From assembly GCA_008477525.1 (NCBI GenBank), contig SPDT01000002.1, positions 3,410,001 to 3,474,000 on the forward strand: 64,000 nucleotides of DNA, written 5' to 3'. The stretch comes from Hypomyces perniciosus (lineage: Eukaryota > Ascomycota > Sordariomycetes > Hypocreales > Hypocreaceae). The position numbers were made by a program, and so were the translations under genes. Positions 10,910 through 22,020 of the stretch are shown piece by piece (within the stretch, counting starts at the first letter, position 1; every line of letters starts with the position of its first letter). The notes under the pieces were generated by a model, which made no database searches, was not told the DNA's origin, and saw nothing but the letters and a program-made list of their open reading frames with translations.

Positions 10910-11896
10910 CGTGATTTTTGTGCGGAGCCAAATGGCTCATTGGAGTCCCAACAATTACTAATACGATGAAACTTGAAAGTGCAAATTGCATCCCTAATCC
11001 GGGGTGCAGACAGAAATGGAGTCTTTGAGCGTTGGTTGGAGAAAGTTATTAGACACTCACTAGGGATAAGGAGGAAGACGCGCAGCGCGCGAATTTGGTG
11101 CTTATCATTGTGACGCGACGCGAGATCAATCAACGGGTAAAAATCGGAAGTGAGCTCTGGAGTGTGGCTTGTACCGCCCAAGCCCCGCAACAGAGCAATG
11201 GTGGCTTGGCTTTCGTCGATCACGACGCTGGTTGCCTGGTGTTGAGTCTGCGTAAAACGTCGTGATCTTCACAGCATTGGCGTAACGAGAAACAGCATCT
11301 CTATCTCAAATACCGGGTCTTATAAAATATCATATCATGTTGCAGCTCCACAAGCCTCTGTAGAAGTCACATCCGTCGGCAGAATAACCCGCTCGTGACT
11401 AACAAACACACAAGTCTACATCGTGGGCATGGCTTGAAGCCACAACCATATGATCAAAACTTCAGGTCATGCGGAAACTTGAGCCAGAATCATCACATAT
11501 CACCACAGCCATGTATTGGTAGCTGCTCTCTTTCAAAACTGCCTCCCCAAGAGGGGTATCATTAACGCACTTTTCTCTTCCAGTCCACACTATTATACTG
11601 GCGGCCTCCCCTCCGCCTCGCTCAACCAGCAAGCAATAATTCCAGTAGCGAAAGTGATAAAGACGCACGCGCACACACAAAGGGGGTATCAAACCCTATT
11701 AGCGATCGTATTTCCTCATGTACTAGAGTGATATCAACCATATTCAAACGCCCGTCAATGCAACTGAACTCCCATGAAACGATTGAGTCTTTGTCTTGAT
11801 TGGCCTAAGAACGAATGGCCGGCAGTTGAAATGGTTTACACCGTACGCTATGGCATGGTTTTGAAGGTCCAACGAAAAAATATGTCGCAAGGTGTA
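10910..11896. other. Intergenic region with CAF-1 promoter
   Basis: Holds the 5' region of the CAF-1 gene. MCB-like ACGCGA occurs twice at 11113-11123, and a GC-rich AAGACGCGCAGCGCGCG element lies at 11076-11092. A minus-strand frame (10819-11223) contains a canonical donor (GTGAGT at about 11060), so part may be a spliced 5' leader. No gene is supported in 11230-11896. Confidence 0.45.
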
Positions 11897-12949
11897 TTAA
11901 TCTGGGTTGGCAATGTAGAGGCGTTGTGATGTCAGAGTCGACGTCCGCTCATCAACACTGCCTCGTCTCTTGAGCTCATCGGCGGTCTTAACACTCTTCT
12001 CTCTCGTGATGGCCGAATGCATCAGTGACTTGCTGGCGAGCCGCGGGGGCGCACCCAGCTCGCCAACATTGTCCGCACGCTCAGCACTACTTCCACTGCG
12101 AGTACTCTGAGCCCGGCCACTAGCCGTATCATCAATAACTGGGGTCGTGGCAGCATCTTCCTGCTGCTCGACCAAACTACCCGTGCGCTCGGGAGTGTCG
12201 CCAGGACTCCAGCGTCGATTGCCCTGTCCTACCGGCCCTCCGGAGGTCCTGTAAGGTACGTTGCGACGACCGGCACTACCAATGCTGCTCCGTCCGCTGC
12301 TACCCGTCCTACGGTGATGTGCGCGCGACGCCCGGTTGTCCTCGTCCTCGCTGCTCTCCGCTTCAACTTCCGTGGCGCTGAGTCGCAGCGGAACTCCTCC
12401 AACACCGACATGGTTCTCGTTGGCATACCCAATGACAGGCGTCCGTCCATGATGCCGGATCTTGGCTGCAACCTTGCCGGTTGTGCTTATCCCCGTGCTT
12501 GTGCGGCCGGGTGCCGAACCACCAGAACCGGACCCGCGATTTACCTCCAAGGTGGCGCGCATCTTCGCTGCCCGCTGCTGAGCTGCCAGCCTAGGGTCCT
12601 CATACTGCGCGCGATCGCACCACACTGTCGCTTTCTGTTTCCGCAAGAGGGCCACATAGCCGGATGCCTGGGTTTGCCCGAATGAACGGCTGGAGGTTGA
12701 TCGCCGGAGATCCGTGTTCGAGTCAGTTCGGTAGGCAGCGGGGGGCTGGATGCTCGAAGCTGTGCTGAAGGTGTTGACAGAGGGCGACCGGCGCGAGAAT
12801 TGCGGATTGGGCTGATGGTGCGAGAGGTAGGCGGGCACAGCATGTTGGCCCTGCATAGGGAAGATGTTTGAGGAGGTGGTTCGCGAGCGCGAATGGCTGT
12901 AGATGGCAGCCTGGTCCATTGGTCCTCCCCGTGCCTGTGGCTCCAGCAT
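11897..12949 (-). CDS. Conserved fungal protein, Ser/Arg-rich, unknown function
   Basis: Open frame of 350 residues from the Met in MLEPQARGG. The frame stays open up to 13147, but the upstream part (Pro/Arg-rich, no good start context) looks like leader, so I prefer 12949. Most of the protein is S/R/G-rich and disordered. One compact motif stands out near residues 95-135: SGYVALLRKQKATVWCDRAQ followed by YEDPRLAAQQRAAKMRATLEV. It is dense in K/R/A and looks like an amphipathic helix. I believe this motif is conserved in filamentous fungi, but its role is unknown to me. The C-terminus has KTADELKRRGSVDERTS. There is no signal peptide or membrane segment. It is on the same strand as the CAF-1 gene. 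Confidence 0.75.
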   Translation of the reverse strand: MLEPQARGGPMDQAAIYSHSRSRTTSSNIFPMQGQHAVPAYLSHHQPNPQFSRRSPSVNTFSTASSIQPPAAYRTDSNTDLRRSTSSRSFGQTQASGYVALLRKQKATVWCDRAQYEDPRLAAQQRAAKMRATLEVNRGSGSGGSAPGRTSTGISTTGKVAAKIRHHGRTPVIGYANENHVGVGGVPLRLSATEVEAESSEDEDNRASRAHHRRTGSSGRSSIGSAGRRNVPYRTSGGPVGQGNRRWSPGDTPERTGSLVEQQEDAATTPVIDDTASGRAQSTRSGSSAERADNVGELGAPPRLASKSLMHSAITREKSVKTADELKRRGSVDERTSTLTSQRLYIANPD

Positions 12950-15900
12950 CTCGCAAGGCGCAGGGCCAAACGATGTCGCGACAGGAGCGGGATTTTTTTT
13001 TACGGGCGTCCTCCCTCCCTTTTGACGTGTGGTGACGGAAGCCCACCGGCTGTCAGGGGGGAGAGGGAAATGGGTGAGGTATTGGTTAGGCGAAGCGGAG
13101 GGCTGACAGGACAGAGACCGCACCCGAACCCGAAGCGTCGCCAACAAAACGGGTCAAGCTGGCTTTAGCGGGGCGAGGGAGAAGACGGATCCCTAAGCGG
13201 TGTCGAAGGTTCGCAAAAGCAGACCGAGAGCGTACTCGTAGAGTCAATCGAAGGTGAACAGCGCAGTAGTGGTATCGTATATAGTGAGAGGCAGAAGCGT
13301 GTGGGAAGGGAGGATGAAACCGCAGCTTCGGCGCGCGCGAGGCTCACGAAGGTATGTATATACCCAATACAGAGTACCCGATACCAATATTGCAACAGTG
13401 GCAGACTGGAGGGAGGCGGCGCTCGAGCCGTCAAACGTTGCATGGGGGGAGCCGGAGGGGATGTGTGTCAGTCGGTGATGGATGGCGCCAATGTTTGTTG
13501 TCGGGTCACTTGGGCCCGTCAGGCTTGGGACACACCCCACTGAAGCTAGCGGCCTCCTCACTGGTCAGTGCCCTGAATCGATGCTGCGTCTAGTGGCCCC
13601 GTCCCACTGAAGTGCGCCGAGCTAGGGGGGCCGGCCAGTTCTCTACGCAGCTGAATAGGCCTGCAAGCTCCAAGAGAAGGCCCCCAATTGCCGTTCTGGG
13701 CCAATCAGACCACCTTGGGTGCTGTGATGTCATGCACGACCTGTGCGTTCACTCCCCACGTTGTTGTTCTAAATTTCACCCAAGGTATTGTTTTTTCTCC
13801 TAGGTGCGTTTTGTTGTAGAAAATAGCTAGCCTTGCGGTGACCACCGGAAAATTTTGGAGAAGCTGGCTGTGGTGTTACGAGAGAGTGGACGTTATTAGT
13901 AGGGCCAATGCCGCGGTTCTGTTCTTGAACAAAAGGACGGACTGCAACATGTAACCAAACAATTGCATTCTGCAAACGAATGAAACAACTCATGAACCAA
14001 AACATGTCGGCGGTAAAGAGGGGCAACATGGCAAAGTCAACAAACCTCGGTGAATCCTTGCTGTTCTTGTTCTGTTGTTGGCTGACCCTCACCAAAGGTG
14101 GTGTGAAGCACCTGCAGCTAAGCTGGGAGGATTGTGCGACAGACCGCCCAGAGAAAAGATCGAGATCAGAGCCAATGAGTTCCATTAGTAGACATGAAAG
14201 GGGACGTTCCTGTGCAAAACGCTGACGTCTTATGATGTAGAATTCCGCCGTCTTTGCGTCAGGAGTGACACATGAACACCCACAACATCATCCAACGCAT
14301 TTTGACAAAACCACTTGTCTATATTGGTTCAATTGTTGTCACAAGCCATGCAGGGAGGTGGTCCTACATGGTAATCGGACTGGGAACCCCAAATTCGGGA
14401 CTTCCGAGTGTGTCATCGATTCAGATCCCGTGCTACTTGATGTCTCTCTTTCACGATGAAAACGACCAGCCAATTACGGCAATTGTCCCATCAACTTGAA
14501 TTAACAATCACATAAGGAATTCAAGTGAAAGAAAAAAGAAAAACCTGAAAATGCTATCATGCAATCTGATTGTGGAGATATTCGCGAACAAAGCGTTGAA
14601 GGGACCAAAAAAAAATCCACCTGCAAGGCGGATTGGGTGGAGAAACCAAGCCTTGCGGGCGCTCCGGACATCACAGAGGCAGTACCCATATCATCATCAA
14701 CCTCTCACCATTGTCCCACCATTGATGTCACAATCTCACGCAGTCTACGAAGTAAGAAGCTCGCTTCTCCGCACCGTATGCACCTCACTCAGTGGGGCGC
14801 TATAGCTTTTCAGCTTACCGGGTTTTTTTCTTGTCGTCTCCGCTGTAGATCAATCAATGCTCACCGCGGATACATGCACTCTGAGATGGGCGGCTAAGGA
14901 ACGTCAAGGACCAAGCTACCTACTAGTACTGCGAGTGAGTATCTCCCAGGTATTCCATCAAAGGGGACAGTATTATCTAGGAAACCCCCAGATTGGCAAT
15001 CTTCAAGATCGATCGACACTCCTGCGAGATCGAGTTTGGCCACTCCAGGTAATATTACTACTAATAGTAGTATGTAGTATGTACATAGTATCCATGCACG
15101 GAGAATGGAGCACGGAGTATTATCGAGACTCACATGTGACAAACAACAAACATCGGCAGAGCCGCACATTTCTCCTAACCGTCACTACAGCTATTGCCGT
15201 GAAATGATTAAACGCTAATTTATTTTACATAATTTGTGAGATAGATATCACTACCGGAGTATTACCAGCCCTCGAGAGAAATGCGATCCGGCCAAGGGTA
15301 AGCGTACTGAATTCCAAGCCCGCCACTCGAAAACGCGGGGAACATTCCTTGCGTGCGAGCCGAAGCACATGCTCGAGAATTAAGACGAGATCTCGCGTCT
15401 GCAAGGAGTGAAGATCCTCTTTTGGCAAACACAAATACAACTCTTACAGGCCTCAAAAGAGGACATACCTCGCCAATTAAGAGACTATTATGACTGACAG
15501 TCTCAACGGAGCTCGATGGCCGGAGAGTAAAGGCCGGACTAGTACGCATACTGTTACTCCGTACTCCGTATTACCTGCTCCGCAGCGCTTTACGGAGGAT
15601 AGCACTAAAAAGGCTTCAGTTCAAGGGCATCCTTACCGTTAGAACCGGTATGGTCGATAAGCTTCGCAGGGATTTGCGGACCCTGGCTTGCCGCGCCACT
15701 CGTGCCGGAAATGCGTCATTCCCGTAGTAAAACTGTTGCGCTGTCATATTTACAGGGAGAAAATCAGACGGGTGAATATCACAGGTAACAGTAGTAACAT
15801 GGAAGAAAAACTAAGAGCCACTATCGAATTTTCACCGCCGTCTGTGGCAGACCTAGAACATGGACGATATTCTCACTGAGGCGTCCAACCGAGCAAAGGA

Positions 15901-16727
15901 CGAATTGGCTTTGGGTTGGGCTGAGTTGGGGGCGAAACCACAGAGGGCATCCCCAGTTCGAATCCGATGCAGGCATATCACTTCCCCGCAGTCTTCCTTG
16001 TTCAGTTCGCAGACTCTCCATCGGTTCTACGAGTCTGTGATACCCTGGTTGGGCTGTTGGAAGTGGTTCAGCTGAGCCAGGGGTTTGCAGCAAAGGCCGC
16101 CCACCACATGGCCGTGTGGTTGTTGTTGATTCTTGGCTGGCTTCCATGTTCCTCGCCTCCTGCGTGTTTCTTCGCCTGACAGGTGCCACGCTGTGCAGAC
16201 AACAAGCCAAGATGCCTCACGCGGCTGCAGTCTACCGTGCATACGACAGACAGAACAGGGGAATTTGGGATGCATGGAGGGGATAACGGTTTTCCATTCG
16301 TTCAAGGTTTGGGCACAAGCGTCACACTCAAATTGGTCACATCACTCAGCCGTTCAAACGCACACCACCAATGAAAAGAACAAACTCAATTTCAAGGTTA
16401 ATCCGGTACCTACTTCGAACTAACTCAGCCTAAACCTTCTTTCCATGACGCTGTTATATTCCCCAACCGTTACGTTACATGTGAGGATTTCTGCACTCAG
16501 ATAATGACCAAACATTGATCTCACAATCGTGGTCCCGAAATTTGTGTCTGTTCCTGGTTTATGGAGGGCTGGCTGTCGAGTGTGGTTGAGTCTAAAACAC
16601 GGTTCCCATCCACCTTTTAATCGGAAAGACTGTGTTTCAAAATCAAGTACGGAGTACGGAGTACTGAAAATCCTCTCAATTAGTGAACGTGCCTTTTTAC
16701 CGCTATTGGGGGATACTCTGCAAAGAC
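12950..16727. other. Long gene-poor region
   Basis: No reading frame here has convincing coding character: all are short, overlap in several frames and lack splice structure. The first few hundred bases are GC-rich leader and promoter of the 12949 gene. ACTCCGTA motifs occur at 15554-15570 (two head-to-tail copies) and GTACGGAGTACGGAGTAC at 16648-16665. I saw no tRNA; a GTTCGAATCC string at 15957 has no partner A-box or stem. Confidence 0.5.
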
Positions 16728-17111
16728 TCAGTCAGAATCGTCTGTCTTGCTCTCGTCTCGGGGAGGCAACTTCTTTTTTCTGTATAACCCTGGAGGCGGC
16801 TTTGCTGGTCCATTCTGCTTATTGGCGCAGTTTTTCTTGCATGTCGAGCACAGTTCGACCTCCATCACAATAGCCACCTCCTCGAACATCTGACATTTTT
16901 CAGCGACCAGGGAAGGCTTGTCATCCAGTCGTTCAAAGACCCAGTGGTCGCATGGAATGACGTCGCATTCGCAAGTGGGCAAGAAGTGACCCCATCTGTC
17001 TGAGAGAAGTTCCGGTGGGGGAGAATACTTGGGGCAGCAGATCTCATGAGGTGTCTTGCAGTCGGCATTCCGGCAAGGGCAGACATGGTGGTGATGTTCC
17101 GCGAGACACAT
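16728..17111 (-). CDS. Small Cys/His-rich Met-Cys protein, unknown function
   Basis: Intronless 127-residue frame. It begins MCLAEHHHHVCPCRNADC and continues with many spaced cysteines (EICCPKY, TCECDVIPCDHW, KCQMF, LCSTCKKNC), about 15 in total. The pattern suggests metal binding (inference). The tail is basic then acidic (YRKKKLPPRDESKTDDSD). There is no signal peptide, so it is probably intracellular. The start context GTCAACATG is good. It shares the Met-Cys start and CxC/CxxC spacing style with the small gene at 5631, though the sequences are not clearly homologous. Tandem GTACGGAGTAC elements lie 60-80 bp downstream of the stop. Confidence 0.6.
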   Translation of the reverse strand: MCLAEHHHHVCPCRNADCKTPHEICCPKYSPPPELLSDRWGHFLPTCECDVIPCDHWVFERLDDKPSLVAEKCQMFEEVAIVMEVELCSTCKKNCANKQNGPAKPPPGLYRKKKLPPRDESKTDDSD

Positions 17112-18292
17112 GTTGACTAAAGGGGCGCAGATCTTGACTTAACAAGGCTTGTAGGGAGTATCATAGGAGATTGAAATATTTCGCTTAGAAGTGTTGTGAG
17201 ACATAATTGTAGGTTGAGCTTCAGGGTGAAGCTTTATAGGAGACGAGGAGCAATGGTTCAAACACATCAAATGAACAGTCGTTTCGTGTGCCGGCGCAGT
17301 GTAATTCCCGTTCATCATCATCATGGTGAAAGAGATAAGCATATAAGCATAAGCCTGGATGTTTCTGTAACTGGTAATCATGTTCGCTTGAACAGGAAAT
17401 ACGGACCTTTCAGTGACGTATCGTATCCATGGTTGCGGTCCGGAGCTGGGCGACAAGGGGATGTATGTACTCGTATGCAGGCAGTACCGAGATTGGGAGC
17501 AGCAAACTGCGGGACGCAGTAGAGACAGTTCTTGGTGCCAAGAGAAGGGGTCTATTTGAGCAGAAAGAGAATACTAATACTACTACCACTACCACTACCA
17601 CTACCACTACTCCTACCGTCTGCAAGTTTCCATGGCAAGAGATTGCCAGTTTGCCTCGTCGTGGCGAATTAATAGCTGGTATGTGCTGGCATACTAGGTG
17701 GCAAATATAGCTAGAGCAAACAAGGGTAGAGCCTAAACTGCCAAGCTTGGGCTCAAGCACTGAACTCAGGTTTTTTCTTTTTCATTCATTGTTCATTTAA
17801 ACCAGAGATACGAAATAGGTCTCTCCTCAATACGAGTACTGCTACTGGAGTACACAACCAAAGGAAGAAAAGTTCGCCCAGAATATCGCCACAACACAAC
17901 ACAACCAACACAACACAACACCTCACAAATGGTCCCTTCTTTTTTCCCTCCCCGCTAAAACACAAAGCGAAAATCTTCAAGCTACCCCAAGGCGGTTAGG
18001 TAGATCCAGGGTCGCACCGCTATCTCCAAATCGAACGCCAACATCTTGACGTCAAAAAGTCCGAGTGGGGTGTCTGAGACAGGAGAGTCGCCGGCCTCGG
18101 GGCACGTTTTCACACGACGTCTTCTAACAGGACGGTCGAGCTTCCGCCATCTAACGAGCTCATACCAGTGCCTGGCTGTCTGGGACGATCAATTGTGCAC
18201 ATAGCCGCCATCAAGCCCTGCACATTTATGCCACCCATCACAGCGCAAACCGCCAGTCTCATGAGCTTCACTTCAGCGCCGAGCGAGCAGCC
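17112..18292. other. Intergenic region with a microsatellite
   Basis: No supported gene. It contains a (ACT/ACC)n trinucleotide tract at 17571-17616 and the promoter of the SPX-EXS gene. A short CAACACAACAC-type run is at 17890-17920. Confidence 0.5.
17571..17616. repeat. Trinucleotide microsatellite (ACT/ACC)n
   Basis: About fifteen uninterrupted trinucleotides of ACT and ACC in intergenic DNA. Confidence 0.9.
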
Positions 18293-21200
18293 ATGAAGTT
18301 CGCCAAGGAGCTGGAGCGGGAGGCAGTTCCAGGTAAGGGGACGGCCTCGATTTCGGGCGCGCCACAGCGAATATTGCTTGATGATAACGATTGTTGACTG
18401 ACCTCGTTTTTTTCGCTTTGCAGAATGGCGCATCAAATATCTGAATTACAAGGCCGGCAAAAAGTACGTCAAGGCCGTCGCTAGAGCCATCAATCGGACC
18501 AGTGCAACCCCCCAGAGCAACCACCGCCGAATATCCACTTTCTTCTCAACCGCAGCTCAACCTCAACAGCCACAGCGGTTTTCTACCAACGGCAATAATG
18601 GCCGCACTCCAGCGTCTGGAGACTCACAATGGCCCAGACGCTCAGAACCAGTTGGCATTGCGAAAAGGGCCGAGGACGAGGCCCTGACGAGCCAGGGCAA
18701 CAGCTTACAGTATGGGAGCTTTATTCCGACACCATTGTGCTCCAGGCCAGTGTCGCGTGAGGAAAACCAAGATGGCTTTGAGCTTCCGTCGCCAGCAATT
18801 CACCCGCAGGAGCCTCCCGAACCGTCGAAAGCGCCTGGTGCGGTGAGAATGAGCTTCAACAAGCACTTCAAGGTTGATTCCCTTTCAGGCGCCACCATAT
18901 CCAAATCAGGAACCCTGCCGAGCCTGCCATCGAAGGGCACCGTTAACAATGGCGAGGCGCCTGGGTCGCTCCGACGAATTTTCACGCACGTCCCAGGGTC
19001 CGGGTCGAAAGATCTGTCTCGAATAGCGTCGGGATTCGCCCGGCAGAGCGTCAACTTCGATCTCGTCCGGGAGCGAGAGCAAGAGTTCTACACGTTTTTG
19101 GATTCGGAACTAGACAAGGTAGAGACCTTTTACAAGCACAAGGAGGAGCAAGCCGGCCAGCGGTTGGAGATACTGAGGGAGCAGCTCCGCGAAATGCGGA
19201 ACCGTCGTATTCAAGAAATGGCTGAAGGGCGGCGACACGACCAACGGTCATTGCATCGTGACAGCACGGAGAATGGCCACGACAAGAACGGCTGGGTACA
19301 GCCTCTCAAATCCAAGATATTTCCTCCCGGGCCAAATTCCAAGGCTCTGCGGAACATGCCTCGTACACCGCATATGGCCGGCGGAAGGGCAGCAGACTCG
19401 AGGATGGACTATGTCCGACGGCCGGAAGATCACGAAGTATCCTACCGAACGGCGAAGCGAAAGCTGAAGCTGGCACTGCAAGAGTTCTACCGCAGTCTGG
19501 AATTGCTCAAGTCGTACGCCTTGCTGAACCGCACCGCATTCCGAAAGCTGAACAAGAAATTCGACAAAGCCGTCAACGCACGACCACCGCTGCGCTACGT
19601 GAATGAAAATGTCAACAAGGCGTGGTTCGTCAACAGCGACGTAGTGGAAGGGCACATTAAGGCAGTCGAAGACCTCTACGCACGTTATTTTGAGCGCGGG
19701 AATCAGAAACTTGCTGCTGGCAAGTTGCGGAGACTAACCAAGAAGCATAAGGACAAATCTGGTAGCTCATTCCTGAACGGTTTTCTCATCGGGACGGGTA
19801 TAGTATTTGCGGTCCAGGGCCTTGTCTACGGCTGCGAACTGCTTTACGACGATGACCCAACCATTCGTGTCCAAACCAGCTATTTGATGCAGATCTACGC
19901 TGGCTATTTCCTCATGCTCCTCTTATTCTCCTTGTTCTGCATCAATTGCTCCATCTGGCTGAGGAACAAGGTCAACTACCCCTTCATATTCGAATTCGAC
20001 CAGAGAAGCTTCATCGACTGGCGGCAACTCGCGGAATTCCCCAGTTTCTTTCTTCTCATTTTTGGGATCATCGTGTGGGCAAATTTCAGCAGATATGGAG
20101 ACGACAGCGCTTACCTATACTATCCCGTCGTGCTTATTGCAATTACGGTCTTTATCATTTTCCTACCGGCTCCGGTGCTTGCGTACAAGAGCCGTAAATG
20201 GTTCGCATATTCACATGTGAGCATTCACATTCAAAGCACCCACTGTCATCCATACATCTCGAACTAACAATGTTATAGTGGCGTCTTCTTTTAGCTGGTC
20301 TTTACCCTGTTGAATTCCGCGACTTCTTTCTTGGGGATATGTACTGCTCTCTGACATATTCTATGGCTGTGAGTCTCTGCCCCCTGCAATCTTCAAACAA
20401 AACAGTGGCTAATCGAAAACGCAAAGAACGTGGAGCTGTTCTTCTGTCTCTATGCCCATAAGTGGGATGATCCCCCCCAATGCAACTCAACACACTCCCG
20501 CCTCTTGGGCTTCTTTACCACGTTGCCGGCAATCTGGCGCTTCCTCCAGTGCATCCGGCGTTACAGTGACACTGGTAACATCTTCCCGCACCTGGTCAAT
20601 TGTGGCAAGTATGGCGCAACTATATTGTCCTATATTGCCCTCTCGCTCTACCGCATGGAAAGAAACGATATCCATCTGGCATTGTTCATTGCCCTTTCCA
20701 TTATCAACAGTATATACACATGTAAGTTGCCTAGTTCACGCATATTCCCCTGAATTGCAGCACTAACATTGCGATTAGCCATCTGGGATCTGTTCATGGA
20801 TTTCTCCCTACTCCAACCCCAGAGTCGACATACCGGTCTTCGCGATATCATCGCACTCAAATACCGCTGGATTTACTACATCATCATGGTCATCGACCCC
20901 ATCCTCAGATTCTCATGGATCTTCTATGCCATCTTCACCCACGATCTTCAACACTCCACCATCATATCCTTCCTGGTCGGACTGATGGAAATCTTCCGCC
21001 GAGGCATGTGGGCTCTTCTCCGCGTTGAGAACGAGCACTGCGCAAACGTCTCTCAGTACAAAGCCTCGCGCGACGTGCCCCTCCCCTATCGAATCGAACC
21101 TCTCATGGATCGCGCCAGCACCGAATCAAGCCACAGTCTACCCTCCGACGACGAGCAGCAAGAACGGCAGCAGCAGCAGCAGCAGCAGCAACCCGCGTCG

Positions 21201-21509
21201 CATCAACAGCACGGATTCTCGTATTCCACCAGTTCTACAGCTATTGCCAGCTCAATTGGCACACTTAGGCGCCGTGCGGATACTGTAACATCTAGACTCG
21301 GCGGCCGAAGCTTTTCTAAGATACTGGCCGAGGCGCATAAGCAGGATTTCGAGAAGAAGCGCAAGTCAGATTCAAGCCCCGAGGACGAAGACAGAGTACA
21401 TGATGTCAACAGTGAGGATGATGACGACGACGACGATGAGGACGAAGAGTCTGGCAGCTTGATGGAGGCTCGGGCAGCGAGACACCACGGACGTGAAGAC
21501 TCTGTTTGA
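18293..21509 (+). CDS. SYG1: SPX-EXS domain protein, Syg1/XPR1-type phosphate exporter
   Basis: Multi-pass membrane protein of the XPR1/Syg1 family, which exports inorganic phosphate under control of inositol pyrophosphates bound by the SPX domain. Exons 18293-18332, 18424-20216, 20279-20368, 20427-20721, 20779-21509; 982 residues. The first 13 residues (MKFAKELEREAVP) plus EWRIKYLNYKAGKK after intron 1 are the SPX start. SPX resumes near 215-345 with LNRTAFRKLNKKFDK, whose lysines form the usual ligand pocket. Between them is a long S/P-rich insert and a helix with YTFLDSELDKVETFYKHKEE. The membrane part begins about residue 365, and the EXS part includes NSTHSRLLGFFTTLPAIWRF, RRYSDTG and RVENEHCANVSQYKASRDVP. 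The C-terminus has an 8-residue polyglutamine tract (21167-21191) and an acidic tail. Confidence 0.95.
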
Positions 21510-22020
21510 TTTCAGGGAGACTGAGGACCAAATGCTTGTTTTTTTTTTTGGTTGAAAAACAAGGATAAGAGAAGAAACGCAAATTGGAGAGCAGCACTGT
21601 TTTTTAAAACAAAAAAGCACAAGAACCGAAAGGGCAACCAAACGGAAAGGGAAAGGAGGAGCATAGCATTCGAGGGTTTTGCATATTAACTAACGGCCTG
21701 CCTAGACTGCTTTTTTTTTCGTTTCTTTGTTTCTTTTGTCATCTTTCTTCCCTTTTGTCATTTTCTTTGTGTTTGATCATGAGGCAATCATATCATGGCA
21801 AGGGTTTTCTTCTATCTCAGTCTTTCACATTTCGATCATACTTCAGGGGAGCATTATTTGTGGCAGTTGACACTATTCTCGATGCCAGGCGAAAACCTAT
21901 CTACATAGTCGCCATTATTTCTAATAAAAAAACCTTACTCCATACTTCTTCTCTCGTCTAACATTGGTACGCTATGTGATGACCGATAACTATCCTGTAA
22001 CACGTTGCCATTTTAAGGCA
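21510..22020. other. Convergent 3' intergenic region
   Basis: Lies between two converging genes. It is T/A-rich with runs such as TTTTTTTTTT near 21540 and TTTTTTTTC near 21711, consistent with 3' UTRs and polyadenylation regions. No gene is supported. Confidence 0.5.

Noticed and set aside
15955..15970. GTTCGAATCC resembling a tRNA B-box
   Set aside because: No A-box, anticodon arm or acceptor stem can be folded around it.
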